From Culex pipiens pallens (Eukaryota; Arthropoda; Insecta; Diptera; Culicidae), in NCBI RefSeq assembly GCF_016801865.2, contig NC_068938.1:117330615-117394614 (forward strand): DNA of 64,000 nucleotides, in the 5' to 3' direction. Position 1 is the stretch's first letter, and each line of letters starts with the position of its first letter. A program made the position numbers and the translations under genes. A model generated the notes under the pieces. That model had not been told where the DNA came from. It worked only from the letters and a program-made list of their open reading frames with translations, and ran no database searches. Below, in pieces: positions 9,866-20,102 of the stretch.

Positions 9866-10700
9866 GAGTTGGCCACTCCGAAGATTTACCCGGGGGAAAT
9901 CCGGAACCGGTTCCGGAGTGGCCAGTGGCCAGAAAAATATTTTGGAAGACCATTTTTGAGATGTATTGACAAAATGAAGAATTTTGATACCCATATTGAT
10001 GGGCTTTGCTCTGATATGATATTGGCCACTCCGAAGATTCCCCCGGGGGGGAATCCGGAACCGGTTCCGGAGTGGCCAGTGGCCAGAAAAATATTTTGGA
10101 AGACCATTTTTGAGATGTATTGACAAAATGAAGAATTTTGATACCCATATTGATGGGCTTTGCTCTGATATGGTATTGGCCACTCCGAAGATTTCCCCGG
10201 GGGGAAATCCGGAACCGGTTCCAGAGTGGCCAGTGGCCAGAAAAATATTTTGGAAGACCATTTTTGAGATGCATTGACAAAATGAAGAATTTTGATACCC
10301 ATATTGATGGTCTTTGCTATGATATTGGCCACTTCGAAGATTTACCCGGGGGGAAATCCGGAACCGGTTCCGGAGTGGCCAGTGGCCAGAAAAATATTTT
10401 GGAAGACCATTTTTGAGATGTATTGACAAAATGAAGAATTTTGATACCCATATTGATGGGCTTTGCTCTGATATGATATTGGCCACTTCGAAGATTTCCC
10501 CGGGGGGAAATCCGGAACCGGTTCCGGAGTGGCCAGTGGCCAGAAAAACATTTTGGAAGACCATTTTTGAGATGTATTGACAAAATGAAGAATTTTGATA
10601 CCCATATTAATGGGTTTTGCTTTGATATGATATTGGCCACTTCATAGGTTCCCCGGGGGTACCCAGAAACGGTTCCGAAGTGGCCATGGTCCAAAAATTG
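9866..10700. repeat. 153-154 bp satellite, five full units plus a part
   Basis: Units begin TTGGCCACTCCGAAG at about 9871, 10024, 10178, 10327, 10481 and 10634. Each holds a palindromic core GGAACCGGTTCC, a CCAGTGGCCAGAAAAATATT stretch, and TTGATACCCATATTGATGGG. The last unit is diverged and breaks off near 10700. Related single units occur near 36930-37160 and 46550-46700. Open frames across this region are by-products of the period being a multiple of three. Confidence 0.9.
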
Positions 10701-10995
10701 ACCTCAAATTATCTTGTCTGAATGGGCCATTCAAAATCATGAAGTTTGATACCCATATTACCTATATTTGAACGGATTGGATACGAGTTAATATCAAAAT
10801 ACCAAAAGTACGTCGTTTATCGACCACCCAGTTTCTATGGATGACCCCCAAAAATGTTCATATTTTCACCAAACATTCTCCATGATGTGTACAACAATTG
10901 ATTGAAAGGGTTTTACGATATCTTAAATACAAAAATTATAAAAAATCAAACAGTGAAAAAAATAACCCTATGTGGCAAAGTTAATCTCCCCTTTA

Positions 10996-12106
10996 AGGAC
11001 CTATTCAAAAAGACTCTAAATGTTAAACAGTACAATTTATTAAAAATTATTACTTTTATTGCATGAACTGTTTGATAAACTTGATAAACTGTTTATGTTG
11101 AATAAACACTGAAGTTACAATATAAGCAAAGTGCTAGTTCCGCACGAGTTTCGCTGCCATCTTGGAACTGAAATTCTAGTGCCGCACTCGATATTTTTTC
11201 AGTTTCATGTGAGTTCCACGCACACACACTGACAAATGACGTTCGATTGAATCAAAACTGGCACCGACGAGTGCGGCACTTCAAACGAACGTACTATTAA
11301 TATTAAATCAAGTCCGTGGAAAATAATGTAATATATAAGTGAGAATTCCAAGTACAATAATTGTAAACGTTTTACCTCTTATAAGAAAAGCAGGCACAAT
11401 TATTTACCCCCCCCCCCCCACCATTGCTTTTGATGGTTTTTTTTTTCGGTCTGAATTCTGCCATTTGACTATTCTGCCATTTGACTGTTCTGCCGTTTGA
11501 CTATTCTGCCATTTGACTGTTCTGCCATTTGACTATTCTGCCATTGGACTATTCTGCCATTCAACTCTCCTGTGAATTATTTATTCTGCCATTTGACATT
11601 CTGCCATTTAACTATTCTGCCATTCAACTCTTCTGCTAATTAATTATTCCGCCATTTGATTATTCTGCCATTTGGCTGTTCTGCCATTTGACTATTCTGC
11701 CAACTAACTATTCTGCCAACTAACTGTTCTGCCGTTTAATTTTCTGCCATTTAATTTTCTGCTATTTATTTTTTCTGCTGATCAACTTTTTGCCATTTAA
11801 TTTTCTGCTAATTAATTTTCTGCCAATTAATTTTTCTGCTTATTAACGTTCTGCCATTTAACTTTTCTGCTTTTTAATTTTTCTGCCTTTTGATTTTTCT
11901 GCCTTTTGATTTTTCGGCTCTTTGACTTATTCTGCCAATTAATTTTCTGCCTTTTAATTTTCTGCTGATTGACTTTTTCTGCCATTTAATATTCTGCCAT
12001 TTGACCTATTCTGCTATTTGTCCTTTCTGCCATGTGATTTTCTGCCATTTGGCATTCTGCCATTCGGCATTCTGCCGATCGGTTTTCTGCCAATTGACCC
12101 GACCCC
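10996..12106 (-). repeat. Right terminal inverted repeat with GGCAGAAT motif array
   Basis: Inverted counterpart of 934-2013. It starts AAGGACCTATTCAAAAAG and includes the fuller copy of the GTACGTTCGTTTGA-type segment (near 11110-11300), a C run at 11406-11419 and the motif array from about 11455 to the end TGACCCGACCCC. Confidence 0.75.
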
Positions 12107-13445
12107 ACTGAAATCAAATGTGTTTATGAAAAAACCTTAAACTCTGTTTCTACTTACGGCATAATTATGAACGTCATCGGTTGACCATAGTTGAACGTAT
12201 CCTGAATTGGGACCTAAAATGAAGCTTAGATTGTTGATATTATTGCTTACAGCGATAAAGCTTATTTTTCTGAGTACAATGACCCTTTGTACAACCACAA
12301 AGAGTTTGAAATGGATTTTTAAATCAATTTTGAAAAATAAACCTCGCGGTTCTTCTTGACAGAAAAGTTCCTACTTGACAGCTCGTTCCAAGGGGACCAT
12401 AGTTGATCCATCGAAAAAATGTTGTCTTGTCTTTAATTTTTTTTGCATAAAAATGAAAAAAAGTGATCAGAAATGGTTTTTGATCGTGTTTTTAACCGTT
12501 GTACATAAAAATTGACATAGGGCTTTAGTACCCAATTCCTGAATTGAACGATCATGCCGTGTAAGCCGCTTCAACTCATAACGGTGGCCGAAACCTTTTA
12601 AACAGATGGTACTGAAGCGATTTGTGACGGAACTTCCGACGTGTTGACTATCTGGAAATAGGAAAAAAAATGTGTAAAGAACAGTTTACCTTTCGTATTT
12701 GGTAGACAATTTCACGGATAATCGTAGATCGCATGCTTAAAAGGTGTTCTTTACCAGGTGCTATAAATGTTCCTGGCCTGAACAAAGATAATAGGTCTAT
12801 TCCCGTACTGCAGAATTCTGCAATTCTGCACAAAAACGGCAGCAGAGCGTTTCCGTACTTTTCTGTAACAAAAGTAACTTTTCTCTCAGGTAGAACTTCT
12901 GCAGTGAGAGAGGTAGAAGTTGCAGCAAAACCGTTCCCGTACTTTTCTGCAAGCTCTCTCTTCTCTTTCTTGTTGAAAAGTTACTGCAATTTGGTGTGAT
13001 GGATGTTGAGTACACGCTTACGTAAAATTTGCAAGTTGGGTGAAATCATCAATTTAATTATAAGTTGCAATAAACTTTATGTTTTATTGTTACTAAATTG
13101 AAGTAGTCTTTTTGAAGGGAAGTTTGTATATTTTGAATTAATGGATTTTTGGGGTAGTTTTTTTAATGTCTGTTTTTATTGAAATGGGTTTCAGGCTGAA
13201 CTACATTATGATATAGCGATTTTTTTAGTGTTAATATTTTAACCTGACAAAAAAAGATAACTAAAGTCAGTATTACAGCACGGCTAATACCTCAACAAAA
13301 AAAAAATTATAATAACAGATTGTTTTAAAAATCTTTTAAAAGACACATTTCTTTTGTGTTTAATAATTTCAAATAAATATTTGTTTAGAAATAATTTTTG
13401 ATCTTCAATTGTTTGTGAAAAGACTAAATATGTGTGTTTAAATAA
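12107..13445. other. AT-rich spacer with a GCAGAA-type repeat
   Basis: No gene recognised. Positions 12785-12990 belong to a repeat family marked by GGTCTATTCCCGTACTGCAG and many GCAGAA/TTCTGC words. An inverse copy lies at about 16205-16430, so the 13448 element and the 15888 retroposon sit between two inverted copies. Confidence 0.55.
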
Positions 13446-13447
13446 TA

Positions 13448-14679
13448 GGGGAGTTTGGGGTAATATGGACAGTGGGGGTAATTTGGACACCCCTTTAAAA
13501 ATCACGTTTTCTTCGGATATAAAGTGAAAACGGCAATTTAAGTGATAAGGCTAGTACTAGTAATGGCCTAGGAGTATGAATAAACCAAAAAAGTTGGAAT
13601 AGGTTAAGTAGTTTTGGTATAATATGCAAAAGTTTCCAAAGGCCAGTTGGCACTGCCTTAAGCTCTAATTTTTGAGGGTTGGGAAATAAGGTTTTGCAGG
13701 GATTCTACGGCAAAAAAGTGGACAATTTTTGTTTAAGGGGGTTGCTTGGACAATGCCTGAGATATGTACGTATAAATATTGTGCATTTTATCCATATATA
13801 TCATTAAAAATTGCAATTTTTGATAAAACATGCTATGGGGGTAATTTGGACATGGCTTGTGGGGTAATTTGGACATACCTGAAAGTCTACCTGTCAGGCA
13901 AAAAAAGTAACTTTCATGGTTGGATGAGTTTTTAAAGGGATTCAGATAAATTTAAAGGGAGTGTTGTTTGTTTCTAATTAATTTCTTTGACATTTATAAC
14001 TTCAATGCTGGCTTACAATAATATTTAAATTTGAAGGACTACGGGCGTATGAAATTAAAAAATTGATAGTTTCAGTTTAATTAGTTCTATATAAAGATTG
14101 GTTTAGATAAATCTAAACGATACCTTAATCATTAAAAACTATACTTGTGCCTAATCCAAAATAAATGTTCAAATCATTTCAGAATGAATGATTAAATTAT
14201 GTATACTACATTGAACTATTTGTTATCTTCCTATTGAATTATAGTTCTATCAGAAAATCATTATTTAAACCTTTGATGAAATATTGTGAGCAAAAAAACA
14301 CATACCTAAAAGTATAAAGCAATTACAAAACCAGGATGAAGGTTAAAAAACATGCTCAAAATTCAAATGTTAAACTTATTCTTCAACATGTGTCCAAATT
14401 ACCCCACAAAAGGTGTCCATATTACCCCAAAAGGTATGTCCATATTACCCCATAGGGGTGTTCATATTACCCCCACACAAAAATATAGGGGTAATTTGGA
14501 CACCTTTTATTTTTTGCGATAAAAATGAGTTTTTCATCAAAATTTATCGAAATGAATAACATTTTTCCATAAAATATGGCCTCTAATATCCTCTGGTGTC
14601 ATCCACATTCCTTTAAAATGTCCATACAGCCCGTGGCAGAGCATTTTCCTTAGGGTGTCCAAATTACCCCACACTCCCC
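13448..14679. mobile_element. TA-target miniature element GGGGAGTTTGGGG, copy 1 (1,232 bp)
   Basis: Ends are GGGGAGTTTGGGGTAATATG and GTCCAAATTACCCCACACTCCCC reading outward in inverse orientation, with TA on both sides (13446-13447 and 14680-14681). The subterminal regions repeat the words GGTAATTTGGACA and its complement several times. It is about 390 bp longer than the copy at 37977: a middle block from about 13880 to 14305 is absent there, with short ACATACCT repeats at its edges. No transposase is encoded. The TA duplication suggests Tc1/mariner-type mobilisation, an inference from the target alone. Confidence 0.85.
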
Positions 14680-14681
14680 TA

Positions 14682-15863
14682 GGTAAATTTAATTAGCAAA
14701 TAATACATTGTACCTTTAACGGTGCTACCAATTCGTATTCTTATATGAACCAAAAAAAATTGATGTAGTTTTGTCGAATTCTTCTATTTTAAGAAATTTA
14801 AATTCTAAAATTCGGAAATTTTTAAATGCCGCCATCTTGAATCATAAAAAGTACAATTTTTATTGGAGTCATATTTTAGGTTAGAAGCTCAGATTAGAGG
14901 TTGGAAATTTTGACAAGTTCTTCGGAAAATAGAGTACTTACTGTTTCTATTTTTTTAATATCTGAATTTTAAAATTTTTGATTCACAGAATTTTAAAACA
15001 TTACTTATTTTTGAAATTTTTTAGCAGCTTTATTTTTTTTATTGTAGCTTTTGAATTTTTGGTGTTCTGGACTCTGAAATATTCAAGCTTTTGATTTTTT
15101 TATTCAGAATTTCAAAATATAAGAATTTTTAAGTTTAGGAACTTTTAAGTTTATTTTGAATTTTTAAAATTATGATTTTTTTGATATTTTGAACATTTTG
15201 ATATATTTATTTTTTAGTTTTTTGTATTTTTCAAGCTTTGAACGAGGCTTTGAATTTGTGTTTTATTTATTTATTTTTTTCTGATATAAATATTTGCATT
15301 TTTAAATTTCTCAAATATCAGAATTTTTTTAAGTTTCTCAATTTGAAAATATAAGTTTTTTTGTAAATATTTTTAATCATGAATTTCTAAATGTCTAGAT
15401 TTCTAAATTTATGAGTTTGTGATTCACTTATTTTTTTTAAATTTGTCAATTTCGCTGCGTCACCGTTGTTCTTCCATGTGACATCCATTTATAATTTATT
15501 TATGTTTTCCTGAATAATATTTCAAACATTTTGCTATTAAAACGTGTATTTATGGTACCTTTGTTTGTCATTTTTTAATTATTTTTGTAAAACGTACCTG
15601 CAACCCTCACTATTTTTTACCTAATGTAAAAGTTTTGAATAATTTTTAATGTATAATTTCTACCTAAGCATAATTAATTTCTAGTAACCTAATAAATGGT
15701 GCATGCTATTAAATAAAATATTAAGTTGAATAAAAAAATAATGCCCCCGTTCTAGAGGCAAACTCCTTTCAATTACTTTTTTTCTCAATCCCCTCGTCAA
15801 TCCCTCTATTTTAATATTTTGAAATCATTAAATAACTTTAATACCCAATTTGAGTAAATCCAC
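14682..15863. other. Very AT-rich region without recognised features
   Basis: Long runs of A and T with repeated words such as GAATTTTTAA; no open frame above noise and no repeat boundary that I could define. Confidence 0.5.
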
Positions 15864-15887
15864 TCAACTGTGTACAATATTGCAGAA

Positions 15888-16194
15888 TCTCGGAGCGTAT
15901 GGTGGTGTGTCCCCACGCTTCTTCCTCCCCTTTCGATTCAGAATTGTGTTGTTGTTCGAACACTCAGTGCTCAAATTCAACCCAATTACGAGTCATCTCT
16001 GCGATACGGCTTTACGCAGTAGGCCTGGCCGGTTTAACGCTTGTGATGTTTCAATGCATTCTAATGCAATGGCGCACTACAAATGTTAATAAATGACAAG
16101 AAGAGTGCTAGGCGTCATCTAACCTAAGGCACTTTCCAGGATCCCTTCGAAAGATTGGCTGCGCTAGGGTCTGATTAGATTAGATTAGATTAGA
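15888..16194 (+). mobile_element. 307 bp retroposon with GATTA-repeat tail and 24 bp target duplication
   Basis: The 24 bases at 15864-15887 and 16195-16218 are identical (TCAACTGTGTACA...GCAGAA). They flank a segment that ends in about four GATTA repeats (16173-16194). Such a long duplication plus a simple-repeat tail marks target-primed reverse transcription. The body has no convincing tRNA A/B boxes, so it may be the 3' end of a truncated LINE or a SINE with a LINE-like tail. Confidence 0.85.
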
Positions 16195-16204
16195 TCAACT
16201 GTGT

Positions 16205-16430
16205 ACAATATTGCAGAAAAAGTACTGGAACGCGCTACCCAGGCAAAATTTTTGCTGCTTCTCTCCTTGCCTCGCTCCTTGCAGAACTTCTGCAAAAGAG
16301 AGAGATGAAGAGAGCGAGTTGAAAAGTACGGGAACGTGCTGCAAAAAAGTGACTTATGCGGACTGCAGAATTCTGCAGAAGCTGCAGAAATTCTGCAATT
16401 CTGCAAGTACGGGAATAGACCTAATGTCCT
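16205..16430 (-). repeat. GCAGAA-type repeat, inverse copy
   Basis: Matches 12785-12990 in reverse orientation and ends CAAGTACGGGAATAGACC. It is the target into which the 15888 retroposon inserted. Confidence 0.55.
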
Positions 16431-16802
16431 TAGAACATTATCAGCATCCGCAACTGGAAATATAGTACTGCAGGAAACTGGCCATGCTCGGCATCTGTTG
16501 TTCATCCTATTTATTATTGGCATAAAGGGATTTGCCAACAGAAATCGATTAACCGACGACAACGACCTTCAATCTATCGAAAAATAAATAATTAATTCCC
16601 ATATACTCTCGCATCAAGTAAAATTTCACTTACCTTGATTTTATTGTCCGAACGTTTGATGACAATCTTGAATGAGACGTTCTTGCAAGCTTGCAGAGGC
16701 TTGCTTAACCCAAGCCCCACACCGTTTTACCACAAATGATGAATGAACTGATCGTCAAGTGCACACCTTTCCGCTCCTCTCACTCTGCAGACGAGGCGAT
16801 AT

Positions 16803-18383
16803 TTTTTTTTTTTATTCTATAAGCTTATTTTTATTAGGTCCTTTTAGACATTTACACATCAAGTTGGGACCGAGGGTCAATAATTCAATAATTTTTCCTA
16901 AATTCTAACTGTCAAAGCTGATAAACTCCAAGAGGATCGAATTCTCGGCATACTGTTTACCGATTGCTCGAAAGAAAGGTACCAGAGGTTCCACGATTGC
17001 TCTGGTCGGTCCGCTCATCGTCGACAGAACCAGCTCCACGATGCTGGAAAACGGAATCCGCATGCCGACGGACTTGATAGCCTCCTTTTGTGGAAAAGGA
17101 ACTTTCACTTTGGCCATCTCCTGGTGTTTCCTTGTTGACCCTACCGAAGGGAATGCTTGGTTGAAATCTTCCTTGTCCGCTAGGAGGGAAGTATCCTTCA
17201 AAACTTTTCCAGTTTTGTCGAGTTGGTTGCGAGATTGTTCCTTCTTCTTGCGATCTCCTCCTCCAGGGCGGAATGTCAGCTCTACACCGGACAACTCCTT
17301 TTCCGGTTCTTCGTCTGAAAGGACAGCGTATCGATTCTCATTCCTGGCTGTAGCTGCAGCCGATTTGACGATCTCCGCGAAAGATCGCTTTGAGCGCCTC
17401 TTCAATTCCAGCTCCAACTTGTCCGAACGTTCCCTGTACTTGGGACAGGAACGAGTTTCGTGCGGAGCCCCTCCACAGAGCAGACACTTGTTTTGCACTG
17501 CCTGACATTGCTCGTCCTGATGCTTCTCACCACACTTGCCGCAGACCTTCTTGTTGTAGCAAAAAGACTTCGTGTGACCCAATTTCCGGCAATTCGTGCA
17601 GCTCATGACCTTGGGGTGGAACATTCGTACTGGTAGTCGGAGTACCTGGTCAATCAGCAGGAAATCCAGCAGTGCTGTTCCGGCAAACGTAACTCGGTAC
17701 GAACTTGATGGAATGAACCGTTTGTTCGCGGCCTCGCCCTCCGAAGTTGCCATCCGTCTGACTTCGATGATCTGGACTGTCGGCAGGTTCCTTCGCTTGA
17801 ACTGGCCAACTCCGTTCAGAATCTGTTTCGCTGTCAGTCCTTCCTCGCTCACCACTCCGTCGATTTCTACCGAACGTGCTGGAATCCATGCCCGGTACTC
17901 GACGCAGAATCGCGGATCGCAAACGATGTCGTTGGCTTCTTTCGGATTGTTGACCACAACACGAAGTTTGTTTTGATTCAGCTTGGTCACGTTGGTCACT
18001 CCGGGGTAATGCTTCCACAGGTCGGCTGAGATCCGCATCGCATTCAACGGTTTACACTTCGGCCGGAAGTAAACAATCCATTCATCCCCTTGGCCGGCCA
18101 GGTACTTGCGAACGCGGGGTGTGACATCCGGATCGTCATCCCAGTCATCCTTCTTGTCCGTCGCCGGTTGCTTCTCTGGTTCAAACCCGTCCGGTTTCTC
18201 CCACACACTTTTGTTCGTAGCTTTGTTCCAATAGAACAGCCTCCCTTCCTTGGTCTTTTGGACCGTCCAATCACTTCCCGCCTCCGCGGCCGCCGCCATG
18301 GCCGTCGGCGAAGGTAAACAAAACACCGCCAGAAAACGCGCTAAAAATCACGACCGCTCACTGCGAGCGCTGACGAGAGAGTG
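16803..18383 (-). mobile_element. 1.58 kb ORF1-only retroposon with 13 bp target duplication
   Basis: GACGAGGCGATAT is present at 16790-16802 and at 18384-18396. Between them, read on the - strand, lie a short GC-rich leader starting CACTCTCTCGTCAGCGC, one open frame, a 3' region of about 90 bp and a terminal A run (T run at 16803-16813). The poly(A) and the duplication show insertion by a LINE machinery as one complete unit. No endonuclease or reverse transcriptase is present, so it would have to be mobilised in trans, as described for 'half-LINE' elements that keep only ORF1. Confidence 0.85.
16905..18299 (-). CDS. ORF1-type protein with WW domain and three zinc knuckles
   Basis: About 464 residues from the ATG at 18299. 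The frame is open nine codons further upstream without an earlier ATG. A WW domain lies at about residues 10-41: two tryptophans frame GRLFYWNKATNKSVWEKP, close to the PRP40/TCERG1 style. A central region with EVRR and SSYRVTF motifs resembles the pre-zinc part of LINE ORF1/Gag proteins. Three zinc knuckles follow at about 232-283 (CTNCRKLGHTKSFC, CGKCGEKHQDEQC, CLLCGGAPHETRSC), then a basic stretch and a hydrophobic C-terminus. The zinc knuckles suggest a nucleic-acid-binding ORF1 of a non-LTR element. A WW module in such a protein is unusual to my knowledge. The frame is unbroken, so the copy is young or selected. Confidence 0.8.
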   Translation of the reverse strand: MAAAAEAGSDWTVQKTKEGRLFYWNKATNKSVWEKPDGFEPEKQPATDKKDDWDDDPDVTPRVRKYLAGQGDEWIVYFRPKCKPLNAMRISADLWKHYPGVTNVTKLNQNKLRVVVNNPKEANDIVCDPRFCVEYRAWIPARSVEIDGVVSEEGLTAKQILNGVGQFKRRNLPTVQIIEVRRMATSEGEAANKRFIPSSSYRVTFAGTALLDFLLIDQVLRLPVRMFHPKVMSCTNCRKLGHTKSFCYNKKVCGKCGEKHQDEQCQAVQNKCLLCGGAPHETRSCPKYRERSDKLELELKRRSKRSFAEIVKSAAATARNENRYAVLSDEEPEKELSGVELTFRPGGGDRKKKEQSRNQLDKTGKVLKDTSLLADKEDFNQAFPSVGSTRKHQEMAKVKVPFPQKEAIKSVGMRIPFSSIVELVLSTMSGPTRAIVEPLVPFFRAIGKQYAENSILLEFISFDS

Positions 18384-18396
18384 GACGAGGCGATAT

Positions 18397-19266
18397 GGAC
18401 CAACCGCGGTTTTAGCCTTACCACCCAAAGCAAAAAAAACTGCAGACGAAAATAGCGGATAAAAACAAATAGTGTACGATTAAAATGAAAAGATTAATAA
18501 ATTTTAACATTTTAATACAAAAGGCAAGAAAAATACGGATGAAACCTAATTCAATTACTAGATTTTCTCTAGAGTGTAAGGTGGGTGTCCATGCTAAAAC
18601 GAAAAATAAACCTAACGCTCACAATGAGTAGATTGCACACACTGGATGTGTACCCCACGTTTTTTTTATCTAGAACGGTGAGTAGATTCTGTGATGGTTT
18701 TGTTTTGCTGTCAATTTTTTTTTTTTTTTGTATACGGTCCGCGGAAGTTCTGGGCCGCAGTACCAGAATCCAGATGGGTCAAGCTACAATTTCTTACGTC
18801 CGTTTGTCCTTGGCCTGATACACCACGCTGTAGGCCTCCGGAAAAAAACCTTTTTCCGTGTTTTTGACGTGAAACGTGCACAGCATCAGGTAGGTCTTTG
18901 TTTTTCTCGACTTAAAACGTTGAAATTTGTGGCTAATAATATCATAAATACCGAAGACGGCCGTCAAGGTGCTGGCGCCAACATGGCCAACAACGAGAAC
19001 AAACTACCGGCATTGAGGGAATCGAAACTGATGCAGCCAAGGCTAAGGTGATCGCCTGCCCGGGACGTCTGCGAAGGTGTCGTGCCGCAAGCTCAAGCTG
19101 CTCCATCGCAAGTAGAACCTGCTGCGCGTGGCCAATTATACCAAGAAGTATGCCCGCATGGAGCGTAAGGTGGTTGAAACATCAACATTCCGGCTGAGCC
19201 GAAGATGACTATCGCGAACCGTGCTATCTACATGGAAGCCCGAAGGACCGCAAGATGCTGCAGCAA
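18397..19266 (+). other. Gene-like but unrecognised sequence, probably a decayed gene fragment
   Basis: From about 18940 to 19266 the base composition rises in GC. Short in-frame stretches separated by stops and shifts (for example KLKLLHRK, VANYTKKYARMERKVVET) look like old coding sequence. I could not name the parent gene. The same segment seems to continue after the inserted element at 19856-20020. The first part (18397-18940) is AT-rich and featureless. Confidence 0.3.
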
Positions 19267-19855
19267 CCCGAGCAGACGGAAATAACTTAGGAATAATTTT
19301 TGATATTGGAAAATACCAGGCCAATAACATTTTATGTTATTTATAACATGAATTGTTATTCTTCGTTATGATTTTTTTGTTATTGGATTGTTATTGTAAT
19401 AACAGATTAATAACATTTTTATTTATTCTTCGAACAAATCTTTGTTATTATTTTTTGTTATTTTAACAACTAATCCGATCATCCCAATAACAGTTGGAGG
19501 TATTCTTCCATAGGGACCATCCACAAACCACGTGGACACTTTTTTGGGAATCTTTAACCCCCCCCCCCTCGTGGACAACTTTTTTGTATGGATCGTGGAC
19601 AATCGCCATACCCCCCCCCCCCCTAAAGTGTCCACGTGGTTTATGGATGGTCCCATAACAAAAAATGTTATTCCCAAGTTGTTTTGGCTTCCAACCAATA
19701 TCAGCCCAATAACAAATTTTGTTATGATAACAAAAACTGTTATTAAACTCTTATGTAAAACTAGATTTTCCAAGAAGATTCCATAACATTTTCTGTTATT
19801 TTAACCGTATTTGTTATTGAAATGGCATGAATTTTGTTATTACCGTCTGCCCGGG
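19267..19855. mobile_element. Miniature element with GCAGACGG ends
   Basis: Ends CCCGAGCAGACGGAAATAAC and GTTATTACCGTCTGCCCGGG are inverted with two or three mismatches. The interior is rich in AATAACA/TGTTATT words. It splits a gene-like segment. I could not define a target duplication. Confidence 0.6.
19513..19654. mobile_element. Nested 142 bp element GGGACCATCCA
   Basis: Ends GGGACCATCCACAAACCACG and the inverse GTGGTTTATGGATGGTCCC, flanked on both sides by ATA. Two C runs lie inside. It sits within the 19267-19855 element and is therefore younger. Confidence 0.65.
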
Positions 19856-20091
19856 AAGATCGCTCGGACTTCAGCCGTCTCAGCGGACCTGCTCGTGGCG
19901 CTCGTTCGATCGCAGAACAACTATACCAACTACTGGGCCACGTCGTACTACAAAGTCATCATGCCCCCAGCACCAAAATCTCATGTGAAGCGTAACTCGC
20001 CTCGTATACGACCCTGACCCTTCGGCTGCGCCCGAAACCACACAAAAAATAACGTCAACGGCACTTAATGTCTGGTGTCCAAACCGGCAAA
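19856..20091 (+). other. Continuation of the unrecognised gene-like segment
   Basis: An open stretch of about 50 codons (ARTSAVSADLLVALVRSQN...) ends at 20017. It is coding-like in composition but I cannot assign it. Confidence 0.25.
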
Positions 20092-20102
20092 GCTGATGGT
20101 TA

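Larger units (their letters stand above)
3480..9866. mobile_element. CTATAGAG-type miniature element, copy 2, carrying BEL
   Basis: The left part (3480-3531, AGTTATCTACGTGCGCATG onward) and right part (9785-9866, ending TTAGATAGCTCTATAG) together make one copy of the roughly 130 bp element seen uninterrupted at 22933-23060. The BEL retrotransposon at 3532-9784 sits inside it. Confidence 0.6.
934..12106. mobile_element. 11.2 kb element with ~1.1 kb terminal inverted repeats
   Basis: The ends GGGGTCGGGTCA at 934 and TGACCCGACCCC ending at 12106 are inverted copies. The similarity continues inward for about 1.1 kb on each side, through a motif array, a G/C homopolymer, and a segment that ends at 2013 on the left and starts at 10996 on the right. 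A three-base ACT flanks both ends (one base is unmatched on the left), a possible target duplication. The interior (2014-10995) has no transposase that I can recognise. It is filled with later insertions: small inverted-repeat elements, a BEL retrotransposon and a satellite. Without BEL the element would be about 4.9 kb. I infer a non-autonomous foldback-type DNA element; the superfamily is not assigned. Confidence 0.6.

Noticed and set aside
9851..10694. Several - strand open frames up to 237 codons over the 9866 satellite
   Set aside because: The satellite period is near a multiple of three, so the same peptide repeats in shifting frames; no protein family is resembled.
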